NCBI GenBank assembly: GCA_028866155.1
Contig: JAGWIT010000007.1
Location: 1 to 25,625 of the forward strand
From: Patescibacteria group bacterium
GTDB taxonomy: Bacteria > Patescibacteriota > Minisyncoccia > Phycocordibacterales > SBAW01
Length of the DNA: 25,625 bases
Direction: 5' to 3'
Part shown: one piece after another, positions 7,294-14,903 of the stretch
Layout: every line of letters starts with the position of its first letter
Numbering within the stretch: the stretch's first letter is position 1
Notes under the pieces: model-generated
Database searches by the model: none
What the model was told of the DNA's origin: nothing
What the model saw: only the letters and a program-made list of their open reading frames with translations
Program-made: the position numbers and the translations under genes

Positions 7294-9750
7294 ATGTCAA
7301 AATCGCTCCTCCGCACGCTCGCGCCGTATGCACTGCTCGCCTTCGTTGCAATCCTCAGTTTTACACCGCTGCTCTTTTTTGGCATGGCGTTCGCCGGCGA
7401 GGAGCAGATAGGCCTCTACTACGCGCTCGCGTATTTTGTGGAGCACGCGCTCCATACAGGCACTTCGCTGTTGTGGGACGGTGCAAACTTTGGCGGCATG
7501 CCGACCAATCTCTATCAATTTGCCAGCACCTGGAACCCGATACTGCTCGGGCTATATTTTTTTCTCCCGTTTATGCTGGCCGAGCATGTGGGCATAGTGC
7601 TTGGGGTCATAGGCGGCTTGTGGCTCTCGTATTGGTATGGGCGGCGGCAAGGTTGGCAGCAAGCATCGGCATTGAGCCTTGCGCTCGGATATTTTTTGGC
7701 GACGACGTTCGGGTGGCTGATCGTCGGCACGCTCTCCGCGTATGCGTTTTTGGCTTTCCCGGGGATATTGCTCGCGCTCGATTATTTAGAAATTTCGCAG
7801 AGTACATCGAGATACGTGTTGGCGCTTATCGGCGGGAGCCTGGCTATTGGACTGGGTTTTTTAGGAGGAACGGCGCAGATCATGTTCTATACCTGCGGTA
7901 TCGCCGGGCTCTATGCGCTGTTCCTCGATTGGCAAAATTTTTCTAACGCGCGCGCGCTCTACCGCAACTTACGCGTTACCATCGGCTTTGTGGGTATGGC
8001 GGCGGTGGGATTGCTGCTGAGCATACCGCAGTGGGTGCCGTCGGCCCTGCTCATCAACCTCACCACGCGCACGGGAATGTATGCACTGCAGACGGCGGAC
8101 CATCCGCATGCGACCGAACTCATCACTCTTTTTTTGCCGCCGTATTTTCAAGTGCCGTTCTTTGGCGGTGGCAGTACCTCCGGGTTTTATATCGGCGCGC
8201 TGGGACTCGTTTGTGTATTCTTGTGTTTGCTCTACTACCGCACTCAAAAGGCACTTTTGTTCGCGGGAGCGTACGCACTGTGCGCGGCGTTTGCGTTCCA
8301 TCTGCCGGGGTTTAGCTGGATAAACGAGCATGTGCCGCCACTGTCGCACATGAGCGGCAATCTTCGCTGGCTGACGGCGGGAGCATTTCCGCTGGCGTTT
8401 CTAGGCGCGGTGGGCATTGAGGGGTTGCTGCAGAATCCAGAGCGTTTCTCACTGCGCGCGCGCCGGTTTACGGCGGTGGCATGCGCGGTTGTCGCGCTGG
8501 CACTTGCACTCGGGAGCATAGCGCTTGCCGTACTGGTATCGCACATCGAAGCTTCCTTGACTCTTTTGCAAAAACTACTGGAGTGGTATACGCACGGCCG
8601 GGCGCTCCAGTATCCGCCGGAGCATTATCTCGTCATCCTCACCCAAACGTTGAGCGGGACTGCGGCAATGTTCTCGCTCGCCAATCCGCGATTTTTATTT
8701 GGCGTCGCAACGTGGGTGGTTACGGCAGCTTTTTTTACTTATCTTTTGTATGCGCCCACTCGGCGAACAGTTGCCTCACTAGTTGTCACGTTCACGTTCG
8801 CGACGGCAATCGGCGTATGCGCGCTGCAGTGGAGCGACTTGGTGCCGGGGGCTTTGTACACGAAACAGCCCGCGCTTGTCAGCTTTTTAAGTTCTCGCGA
8901 ATCTAGCCCCGACAGCTACCGGATACTTGGCTTTTTGGTCAGCGACGGACTTTTTAACCAAGTTTATGATCATTATAATGGGCCGCCGCAGGAGCTTGCG
9001 GCAGTGGGTCGCGAGACCCTCGTCAATGACACTAACCTTTATTTCGGGATCGAGCAGATGGACGGCATGAAGGCGTTTAGAACCCTGCGGGTCGACAAGT
9101 TGCTTGGCATTGTCGGAAACGAGACGCAAACGCAGGCATTTGACGAATCAACGGCAACGGCAAAACAGGTTCCGCTTGCCGATAAATTAAAAGATTTTTT
9201 ACAGAAGCTCCCCCTACTGTCGATGATGAACGTCAAATATGTTTATTCGCCGTATCAGCTCGCAACTCCCGCGCTTAAACTGATCGACGCTATTGTCTTG
9301 CCGGTCGGCGGCGGCAATAGCGCATCGCTATATGTCTACGAGAATGACCGCGTCCTGCCGCGCGCCTATTTTGCCGGCTCGGAGCGCTTTTTTGCCGGCT
9401 CGGACGCACCGTTGCTGCTGTCGGTGGCGACCACGACCGATTTTTCAAAAGTAACGTGGATAGAGTGCGGCGATTGCACGGCCGACGCGGGCGGTCCCGG
9501 AAGCATAACCGCCGACCGGTATCAGAACGGCGATATAGAGCTCTCAACAATGTCGGCCGTCCCGCAATGGCTTGTGCTCTCTGAAAGCGCGATGCCCGGC
9601 TGGCGCGCGACCATCGACGGGGTGCCCGCGCCTATCTATACCGCCAATTATTTGTTTCAGACTGTTGAGGTGCCCGCCGGCAATCATCACATTGCATTTG
9701 TCTACCATGATGTGTCTATAATGTATGCTTTAAAGCCTCATACGCAATGA
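7294..9750 (+). CDS. YfhO-family multispanning membrane protein (GT-C-type glycosyltransferase)
   Basis: This 818-residue protein has a first membrane helix at about 9-31 and then an acidic loop (GEEQ, 35-38) before the conserved segment LLWDGANFGGMP. About ten more hydrophobic segments follow, to near residue 515, and a soluble C-terminal domain covers about 520-800. The C-terminus carries the YfhO signature: VYENDRVLPRAYF and AMPGWRATIDG followed by VEVPAGNHHIAFVY. The final membrane helix seen in many YfhO proteins is missing. In Bacillus subtilis, YfhO is the membrane glycosyltransferase that uses a polyprenyl-phosphate sugar made by the GT2 enzyme CsbB to glycosylate lipoteichoic acid. 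Here the stop overlaps the start of a DPM1-like GT2 (ATGA), so the same partnership is likely. The acceptor is unknown. The call at family level is strong. Confidence 0.88.
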   Translation: MSKSLLRTLAPYALLAFVAILSFTPLLFFGMAFAGEEQIGLYYALAYFVEHALHTGTSLLWDGANFGGMPTNLYQFASTWNPILLGLYFFLPFMLAEHVGIVLGVIGGLWLSYWYGRRQGWQQASALSLALGYFLATTFGWLIVGTLSAYAFLAFPGILLALDYLEISQSTSRYVLALIGGSLAIGLGFLGGTAQIMFYTCGIAGLYALFLDWQNFSNARALYRNLRVTIGFVGMAAVGLLLSIPQWVPSALLINLTTRTGMYALQTADHPHATELITLFLPPYFQVPFFGGGSTSGFYIGALGLVCVFLCLLYYRTQKALLFAGAYALCAAFAFHLPGFSWINEHVPPLSHMSGNLRWLTAGAFPLAFLGAVGIEGLLQNPERFSLRARRFTAVACAVVALALALGSIALAVLVSHIEASLTLLQKLLEWYTHGRALQYPPEHYLVILTQTLSGTAAMFSLANPRFLFGVATWVVTAAFFTYLLYAPTRRTVASLVVTFTFATAIGVCALQWSDLVPGALYTKQPALVSFLSSRESSPDSYRILGFLVSDGLFNQVYDHYNGPPQELAAVGRETLVNDTNLYFGIEQMDGMKAFRTLRVDKLLGIVGNETQTQAFDESTATAKQVPLADKLKDFLQKLPLLSMMNVKYVYSPYQLATPALKLIDAIVLPVGGGNSASLYVYENDRVLPRAYFAGSERFFAGSDAPLLLSVATTTDFSKVTWIECGDCTADAGGPGSITADRYQNGDIELSTMSAVPQWLVLSESAMPGWRATIDGVPAPIYTANYLFQTVEVPAGNHHIAFVYHDVSIMYALKPHTQ
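9369..9404 (+). repeat. 15-bp direct repeat with 21-bp period inside the YfhO gene
   Basis: TTTTGCCGGCTCGGA occurs at 9369-9383 and again exactly at 9390-9404. The 21-base period is seven codons, so the protein reads FAGSERF then FAGSDAP. A change in copy number would keep the frame. Confidence 0.8.
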
Positions 9751-10493
9751 ATAACCGCGTCGACATCATCGTGCCAGTCTATAACGAAAAAGAGAATTTT
9801 TCGGCCCTCTATGCTGGCATCGCAAAAGCCGTGCGCTCAGACTGGCGTCTCCTGCTCATCTATGATTTTCCGCAGGATTCAACGCTTGAGGTTGCGGAAC
9901 CTATTTCTCAACAGGATAATCGCGTGCAGTTAGTCCGAAACGCTTCCAAGGGCGCGCTCGGCGCCATCAAAACCGGCTTCGATGCTGCGGCCGCCGACGC
10001 GGTGCTGATGCTTTTGGCCGACGACCCGCCTGAGATCATCGCGCGCATAGATGCGCTGGTCGCGACTTGTTATAAAACGCATGCGGACATCGTGGTCGCC
10101 TCGCGCTACATGAAGGGCGGCGCTCACATCGGCGGCCCGCTCCTCAAAGGCATACTCTCGCGGCTTGCGGGGGTGAGCCTCTATTGGGCCATCGGCTTAC
10201 CCACCCACGACGCCACGTATGTGACGCGCTTGTATCAAAAATCTTTTTTAGAGAGCGTCACCATAGAGTCGCAGCGCGGATTTGAAGTAACGCTCGAGCT
10301 GACGATAAAAGGATACTTGGCCGGCAAAAAAATAGTCGAGATACCGGTGGTGTGGCGCGAGCGCACCGTGGGCGTGTCAAAATTTCAACTGCGCAAATGG
10401 CTGCCCGCATACCTGCGGTGGTTTCTGTTCGGCCTCAAAAATCACTATCGAGCCCTGCTTTTGAAGAAATCCGCGAACGCGGCGAGAACGTGA
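9747..10493 (+). CDS. Glycosyltransferase family 2, DPM1-like polyprenyl-phosphate sugar synthase
   Basis: This family transfers a sugar from a nucleotide donor to polyprenyl phosphate at the cytoplasmic face. The 248 residues start VDIIVPVYNEKENFSALYAG. The first aspartate motif is IYDFPQDSTLEV, in place of the usual VDDxSxDGT. The acidic metal-binding motif is LMLLADDPPE (about 88-96), then VVASRYMKGG, PTHDATYVTRLY and FEVTLELTIKGYLAGKKIVEIPVVWRER split across 270-330 of the DNA-proximal C-terminal half, all typical of DPM1 homologues. No clear C-terminal membrane helices are present, unlike CsbB. The ATGA overlap with the YfhO gene points to a joint role: this enzyme charges the lipid carrier and YfhO uses it outside. 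Its last 49 bases overlap the convergent DegT gene on the other strand. Confidence 0.86.
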   Translation: MNNRVDIIVPVYNEKENFSALYAGIAKAVRSDWRLLLIYDFPQDSTLEVAEPISQQDNRVQLVRNASKGALGAIKTGFDAAAADAVLMLLADDPPEIIARIDALVATCYKTHADIVVASRYMKGGAHIGGPLLKGILSRLAGVSLYWAIGLPTHDATYVTRLYQKSFLESVTIESQRGFEVTLELTIKGYLAGKKIVEIPVVWRERTVGVSKFQLRKWLPAYLRWFLFGLKNHYRALLLKKSANAART

Positions 10494-11719
10494 GCAACTT
10501 GCTTTTGGCTCAGTTCCGGGTGGCAGCCGATGAATATTGATTGTTCGCGCAAGAACTTCGCCACGGGGAGCACACCCGCTACGCGCTTGGGCTCATGGCG
10601 GAAGGCTGGCTGATCGGGCAAGTTGCCGCCGAAGAACGGGCGCGTCTCGATGCCGCGTGACTCCAAAAAATCGACCAGCTCCTGTCGCATGAAAGGCGCG
10701 TCTTTTTTGATGACGAACGGATAGCCATAAAAACTGTGAAAGGTACCGGGCCTCACCTGCGGCAGGATGAGGAATGTCGCGTAGGGCGCCAAGCCTTTTT
10801 GATATTGTTTGACGATAGAAATGCGCTTGGCGTTGAGCTTGTCGAGTTTCTTTAGCTGTGCGAGGCCGAGCGCGGCGGCGATATCGGTCATGCGCACGTT
10901 GTAGCCCAGTCGCGTGAAGAGATAGCGCGCGTCGTAGTTGCCGAGGTATTTGTCTTTGTAGCCGAAACGTTCCATAGGCACGGTCACGCGCCCGAACTCG
11001 CGCACCGAGGTGAGGATGTCGTAGAGCACTTTGTCGTCGGTAAAGATCATGCCGCCTTCGCCAGTCGTGATATTGTGCGCCACAAAAAAGCTTAGCGTTG
11101 CCATGTCGCCGAAAGAGCCGACAACTTTTTTGCCTATCCGCGCGCCGTGCGCCTCGCAGCAATCCTCAAGCACGAGCGCCTTGTGCCGCCGCGCGATGGC
11201 CATAATCTCACGCATCTTTGCCGGGTTGCCGAAGGTGTGCACCGCCATGATGATCTTTGTTTTTTTGCGTATAGCCTTTGCAACCCCGAGTGGGTCGAGG
11301 TTCCACGTATCCTTCTCGACATCGACATACACGGGTACCAGGCCTAGCTGCAGGACCGGCGATGCGACGGTCGCGAATGTGGTCGCGGGAACTATCACCT
11401 CATCGCCTTTTTTAAGCTTGCCGGCCTGCATAAGCGCCGTGAGCGCGACGAGGTTGGCGGAGGAGCCGGAGTTGACTGCTACCGCGTATTTTTTGCCGAC
11501 GTATGAAGCGAAGCGCTGCTCAAACTCTTTGACGCGTGGCCCCTGCGATATGCGCAACTCCAAGAGCGCCTGCAGGGCGCCGTCGACCTCGTTGATATCA
11601 TAGACCGGCCACCCCACGCCCACGGTGGTCCCAGCGGACGCGCGGCGCGTCTTTTCGCGCCGAGTGAGCACTTTATCGATGAGAGACCGTATCTTTTTGA
11701 GTTCTTGCGCTTCACTCAT
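10445..11719 (-). CDS. DegT/DnrJ/EryC1/StrS-fold PLP enzyme, RfbH/ColD-like, His at the PLP-lysine position
   Basis: This 424-residue fold-type I PLP protein aligns by eye with RfbH (DdhC/AscC, E1 3-dehydrase): VNSGSSANLVALTAL (83-97), GDEVIVPATTFATVASP, VDVEKDTWNLDP, HTFGNPAKM, EDCCEAHGA with Asp186 for the PLP ring nitrogen, and SFFVAHNITTGEGGM (210-224). In aminotransferases of this family the Schiff-base Lys sits where His215 is here. RfbH and ColD also have His, and they remove the C3 hydroxyl of a 4-keto-6-deoxy nucleotide sugar instead of transaminating. Only one of the four cysteines of the RfbH [2Fe-2S] cluster is present (Cys188); the CxC region reads REFGRVTVPME. This makes it ColD-like in cofactor needs. 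It overlaps the SDR upstream by ATGA and the convergent GT2 by 49 bases. A 3-deoxy sugar role is inference. Confidence 0.85.
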   Translation of the reverse strand: MSEAQELKKIRSLIDKVLTRREKTRRASAGTTVGVGWPVYDINEVDGALQALLELRISQGPRVKEFEQRFASYVGKKYAVAVNSGSSANLVALTALMQAGKLKKGDEVIVPATTFATVASPVLQLGLVPVYVDVEKDTWNLDPLGVAKAIRKKTKIIMAVHTFGNPAKMREIMAIARRHKALVLEDCCEAHGARIGKKVVGSFGDMATLSFFVAHNITTGEGGMIFTDDKVLYDILTSVREFGRVTVPMERFGYKDKYLGNYDARYLFTRLGYNVRMTDIAAALGLAQLKKLDKLNAKRISIVKQYQKGLAPYATFLILPQVRPGTFHSFYGYPFVIKKDAPFMRQELVDFLESRGIETRPFFGGNLPDQPAFRHEPKRVAGVLPVAKFLREQSIFIGCHPELSQKQVAHVLAAFADFFKSRAR

Positions 11720-12639
11720 GGTTGTAAAAAATAATCTATCGTGTGCCGCAGTCCTTCGGTAAGCGGCGTCTTCGCCCGCCAGTGTAGCATATGGAAGGCT
11801 TTTTTTGTCGAGAGATTAAACGGCCTGACCTCTATCCGCGCCGGCCGGCCGGGCAGGGCGTTGGCGCGCACGAATATTTTTTTGCCCGCGCGCTTGGACA
11901 TCTCCCGCGCTATCTCTGCCGCCACTTGGCTGAGTGCATAGCTCTTGCCGCCGATGTTGTAAACGGTATTATGCGCGGAAACAGGGGCTCTAAGCGACCT
12001 GACAATTGCATCCGCCGCGTCGGCAACATAGACGAAGTTCTTGCGCACTGCAAGCGAGCCGGTCTTGACCAGCGCATCTTTGTGCATCTTTTGTATCAGG
12101 TCGGAAATGAACATCTCGCGAGGCTGGTGCGGCCCATAGACGCTGTCGAACCGCAGAACGATATACGGGATGCCGTAGAGATGCGCGTATAGTTCGAACA
12201 GCGTTTCAGAAAGCATTTTAGAAGCGGCATACGGTTCGATGGGGAAGGGACGCTCCTCCTCATCGACCGCACGCCGCTTGGTGTGACCGTACACGCGGTC
12301 GGTCGAAATAAAAATAGCAAGCGGCTTATTGCCGGATTTTCTGACAGCCTCGAGCACGTTAAACGTCATGGCGAGATTGTGCTCGATGTTCGCGCGGGGA
12401 TCTTCAATTGAGGCGTTGATGTTGATCTCGCCCGCGAGGTGTACGACAGCATTGATATTTTTAAGGGCAAATGGCGGCACGGCGCGCGACAAATCGGCCC
12501 GGACATACCGCACCGAAGAGCCGAACAAGCGCTCTTTGCCGCGCGTGAGCGCGGTGACCGAAAATTTATTTTTAACGAGCAGAGGCACCGCCGCCTGCCC
12601 GATAAAACCCGATGCGCCGGTGACGAGCACTTTTTTCAT
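11716..12639 (-). CDS. NAD-dependent epimerase/dehydratase (extended SDR)
   Basis: This 307-residue enzyme has the NAD-binding loop VTGASGFIG (6-14), VRADLS, VVHLAGEINI (65-74), the catalytic Thr/Ser in FISTDRVYG and the active-site pair Tyr137/Lys141 in PYAASKMLSE. The VLRFDSVYGP and FVYVADAADAI segments are typical of nucleotide-sugar epimerases, 4,6-dehydratases and 4-reductases. Substrate and outcome cannot be separated on motifs alone. Its start overlaps the stop of the next upstream SDR (ATGA, 12636-12639), and its stop overlaps the PLP-enzyme start (11716-11719). The four genes from 14818 down to 10445 therefore look like one transcript. Working with the PLP enzyme, it could act on a 4-keto sugar (for example as a C4 reductase or epimerase), but this is inference. 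Confidence 0.85.
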   Translation of the reverse strand: MKKVLVTGASGFIGQAAVPLLVKNKFSVTALTRGKERLFGSSVRYVRADLSRAVPPFALKNINAVVHLAGEININASIEDPRANIEHNLAMTFNVLEAVRKSGNKPLAIFISTDRVYGHTKRRAVDEEERPFPIEPYAASKMLSETLFELYAHLYGIPYIVLRFDSVYGPHQPREMFISDLIQKMHKDALVKTGSLAVRKNFVYVADAADAIVRSLRAPVSAHNTVYNIGGKSYALSQVAAEIAREMSKRAGKKIFVRANALPGRPARIEVRPFNLSTKKAFHMLHWRAKTPLTEGLRHTIDYFLQP

Positions 12640-13625
12640 TTCTTTGGTTTCGGATTTTTACGATACCAATCGATTGTTTTTTGCAATCCTTCGCGGAGCG
12701 TTGTCTTCGCCTCCCAGCCCGTATCCTTTTTTATTTTTGAGACGTCCGCCAAGCGCCGCTTGACGCTCCCGGCGGGAGAGTTCTTTGTTTCTATTTGTTT
12801 GGGATGCCACTGCATCAAGTCAAAAATAGTATGTATCAAATCCTCGATGACCGTCTCATCGGACGTACCGATGTGGTAGGTGCCGCCGTCGGTTGTTTTG
12901 GACTCCATCACTCGCTGTATAGCTTCCGCGGCGTCGTCTATATAGCAAAACGAGCGCGTATCGTCGGCGCCAAAAATGGGGAACGGCTCGGTCTGTGCCG
13001 CGATGCGGCCGACTATTTCGGGGATAACATGCTCGTAGCCCGCGCGCGGGCCAGAAAAATTGTGCGGCCGCACGATAGACATGCGGAAGTTGTAAGCCTT
13101 AGCGTAGTGGATAAAAAACAATTCGCCGATAAGCTTCTGCCCACCATAGGACCAGCGCGGGTTATAGGTGTCGGCAATGACGAGCGGCACCTGCTCGGGC
13201 GTGGGGATAGGCACGGTGCCGAGGTCGAAACCGCTCGCGTACGCTTCGTTGGATGAAGTGTAGAGAATCTTTGCATCCGGCTTGTTGTTTGTGGAGCGGA
13301 ACCACTCGAGCGCGTTCATGGTTGTTGAGACGCCGATGCGCAGCACCTCGTGCGGTATTTCATAAAAGTATTTTGTCCCGTTGATGCCTACCAGGTGGTA
13401 CACTTCGTCATAGCCGGCGCCGATTGTATCCCAACTCTCTGGCTTGGTGAGATCGGCCTCGATGAGTTTGACATTGGGGTTTGCCAAGAGAGCGGCAAAA
13501 TCATTGTCGTGCCGACTGCGGAAGAAGTTATCGGCGATGGCGAGGTCATGACCCTCGGCCGCCAGCCGCTTTGACAAGTGATACCCAATGAAACCCGCTC
13601 CGCCGGTAATGAGGATTTTTTTCAT
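12636..13625 (-). CDS. NAD-dependent epimerase/dehydratase (extended SDR, 4,6-dehydratase/decarboxylase-like)
   Basis: This 329-residue extended SDR has ITGGAGFIGYHLSKRL at the N-terminus (GGAGFIG, 8-14) and an acidic residue in ADNFFRS after the second strand, favouring NAD. It also has LIEADLTKPES, EVYHLVGINGTKYFYEIPHE, the catalytic LYTSSNEAY (121-129) and Tyr160/Lys164 in RWSYGGQKLIGE. The SIVRPHNFSGP and FCYIDDAAEAI blocks resemble UDP-glucuronate decarboxylase and dTDP-glucose 4,6-dehydratase relatives. It might supply the keto intermediate used by the SDR and PLP enzyme encoded downstream. A dehydrogenase whose stop overlaps this start (13622-13625) could supply a uronic acid substrate, which would fit a decarboxylase. 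Those two roles cannot be separated from the sequence. Confidence 0.85.
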   Translation of the reverse strand: MKKILITGGAGFIGYHLSKRLAAEGHDLAIADNFFRSRHDNDFAALLANPNVKLIEADLTKPESWDTIGAGYDEVYHLVGINGTKYFYEIPHEVLRIGVSTTMNALEWFRSTNNKPDAKILYTSSNEAYASGFDLGTVPIPTPEQVPLVIADTYNPRWSYGGQKLIGELFFIHYAKAYNFRMSIVRPHNFSGPRAGYEHVIPEIVGRIAAQTEPFPIFGADDTRSFCYIDDAAEAIQRVMESKTTDGGTYHIGTSDETVIEDLIHTIFDLMQWHPKQIETKNSPAGSVKRRLADVSKIKKDTGWEAKTTLREGLQKTIDWYRKNPKPKK

Positions 13626-14818
13626 TTCGTTTGCGGCCAGAAGTTCCAGATGTCGACAAATGTCTTTTTCGGATGCTTTTTTGGATTAATGCTTTTGTAC
13701 TCCTGATGCGGCGCCGCGAGGATGATGATATCCGAACTTTTGATGAGTTCGTCTAACCCAACAAACGAGGGATGTTCAATGTGCACGTCATGCAAGAGCA
13801 CTTTGCCCGATTGCGCCTCGAGTATTTTTTTGAGCTTGTAGGAGAGGGAGTCGCGCGCGTCATCGCTGTCAGCCTTAAAGGCCATCCCGAGGATGCCGAC
13901 CGTTTTGGCGCGCAGATCGTGCTGCCCTCGCAATTTTTGCACCAAATAGTTGGGGAGCCCTTCGTTGATGAGCATTGATGAGTGGCCGAGAAAGAAATTG
14001 TTGTGATTGAACGCGGCCAACTGCATCGTGTCTTTAAAAAGGCACGGCCCGGCGGCAAACCCCGGCCGCGGCAAATCGGCATTGCGCGCGTAGTCCTGCA
14101 CCATCACCGAATGGATGTGGTGGTAATCGAGATCGTGCTGGTCGGCTATCATGAAGAACTGGTTGGCCACCGCAAATTTGATGTAGCGCCATGCGTTGGA
14201 GAAAAGCTTTGAGAGCTCGGCCTCGATGGGCTTCTTTGTAGTGACGATCGACGGCGATATCTTTTTAAATAGCGCGCTCACCTTGTGGAGCGTCTTGTTG
14301 TTGAAGGCCGAGACTATCTGCGGTAGTTCGCGCAACTCGCGCAGCGAGTGGCCCTGTGCTATGCGCTCGGGGCAGAACGCTACCGAAACCTTTTTGCCCT
14401 TCTCGTTGAAGAATTTTTGTATCTGCTCGCTTATGCCGGGGTAGACGGTACTGCGCAATATGAGCGTCTGGCCGCCCCTGAAGTAGGAGAGATATTTCTC
14501 AAGCATGTCAAACAGCTCGCGCAGGTCGGGGTTTAGATATTTGTCGACCGGCGTGCCGGTGATGAGGATGATAGTTTCGCTCTGCGCGATGCTCTCGGGC
14601 TTGGTCGAGGTAAAGAGCTTTTTCTTTTTCAGCGCGGCCCTCAGCTCTTTGTCGCCGTTGTGCTCCTTAAAAGGAAATTTGCCCGATTCGATTTTTTTAA
14701 GCCATACCTCATTGAGGTCAAAGAGCACGGTCTTGACTCCGCCATTGGCGAAGGCGACCCCAAGCGGCAAACCCACATGCCCCGCGCCGCCAATGACGCA
14801 TAACTGATACTTTTTCAT
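13622..14818 (-). CDS. Nucleotide sugar dehydrogenase (WecC/UDP-HexNAc dehydrogenase-like)
   Basis: This 398-residue enzyme would oxidise C6 of a nucleotide sugar to a uronic acid using NAD+. All three domains are present. The N-terminal Rossmann domain has VIGGAGHVGLPLG (8-20) and ITGTPVD (86-92). Next come STVYPGIS, the PER motif AFCPERIAQG (147-156), the Lys204/Asn208 segment ELSKLFSNAW and the catalytic cysteine in GFAAGPCLFKD (Cys259). The C-terminal domain has VGILGMAFKADSDDARDS. The GGAGHVGLPLG and CPERIAQG forms favour the UDP-N-acetylmannosaminuronate dehydrogenase (WecC) branch over UDP-glucose dehydrogenase. I chose ATG 14818 for its family N-terminus; the ATG at 14863 adds 15 unconserved residues and lies upstream of a good -10 box. 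It is first in the minus-strand run. Confidence 0.88.
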   Translation of the reverse strand: MKKYQLCVIGGAGHVGLPLGVAFANGGVKTVLFDLNEVWLKKIESGKFPFKEHNGDKELRAALKKKKLFTSTKPESIAQSETIILITGTPVDKYLNPDLRELFDMLEKYLSYFRGGQTLILRSTVYPGISEQIQKFFNEKGKKVSVAFCPERIAQGHSLRELRELPQIVSAFNNKTLHKVSALFKKISPSIVTTKKPIEAELSKLFSNAWRYIKFAVANQFFMIADQHDLDYHHIHSVMVQDYARNADLPRPGFAAGPCLFKDTMQLAAFNHNNFFLGHSSMLINEGLPNYLVQKLRGQHDLRAKTVGILGMAFKADSDDARDSLSYKLKKILEAQSGKVLLHDVHIEHPSFVGLDELIKSSDIIILAAPHQEYKSINPKKHPKKTFVDIWNFWPQTK

Positions 14819-14827
14819 TAATACGAG

Positions 14828-14833
14828 AGTATG
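14828..14833 (-). promoter_or_regulatory. Candidate -10 box for the minus-strand dehydrogenase run
   Basis: On the minus strand, TGGCATACT ends nine bases before ATG 14818. It is an extended -10 form (TGnCATACT). No Shine-Dalgarno site fits in the gap, so a transcript would begin at or just before the start codon. I see no convincing -35. Confidence 0.45.
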
Positions 14834-14889
14834 CCACGGGTGCGCAAAAAGCAATAGGCGCAAGGTTCGCGCCAGCAGGTATTTTGTTT

Positions 14890-14895
14890 TATACT
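14890..14895 (+). promoter_or_regulatory. Candidate -10 box (TATACT) for the methyltransferase gene
   Basis: TATACT ends eight bases before ATG 14904, inside a T-rich stretch. A start site about seven bases further on would fall at the ATG, giving a leaderless message. It lies divergent to the CATACT box at 14828-14833. A weak TTCGCG at 14866-14871 is the only -35 candidate. Confidence 0.5.
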
Positions 14896-14903
14896 CACAC
14901 GGT

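Noticed and set aside
11031..11603. 190-residue plus-strand frame opposite the PLP enzyme
   Set aside because: It is Ser/Thr/Ala/Cys-rich antisense to conserved PLP-enzyme motifs, with no domain and no upstream signal.
14819..14863. ATG 14863 as start of the WecC-like dehydrogenase
   Set aside because: The 15 added residues (MRLLLFAHPWHTLVL) do not fit the family N-terminus, and the likely -10 box lies inside this extension.
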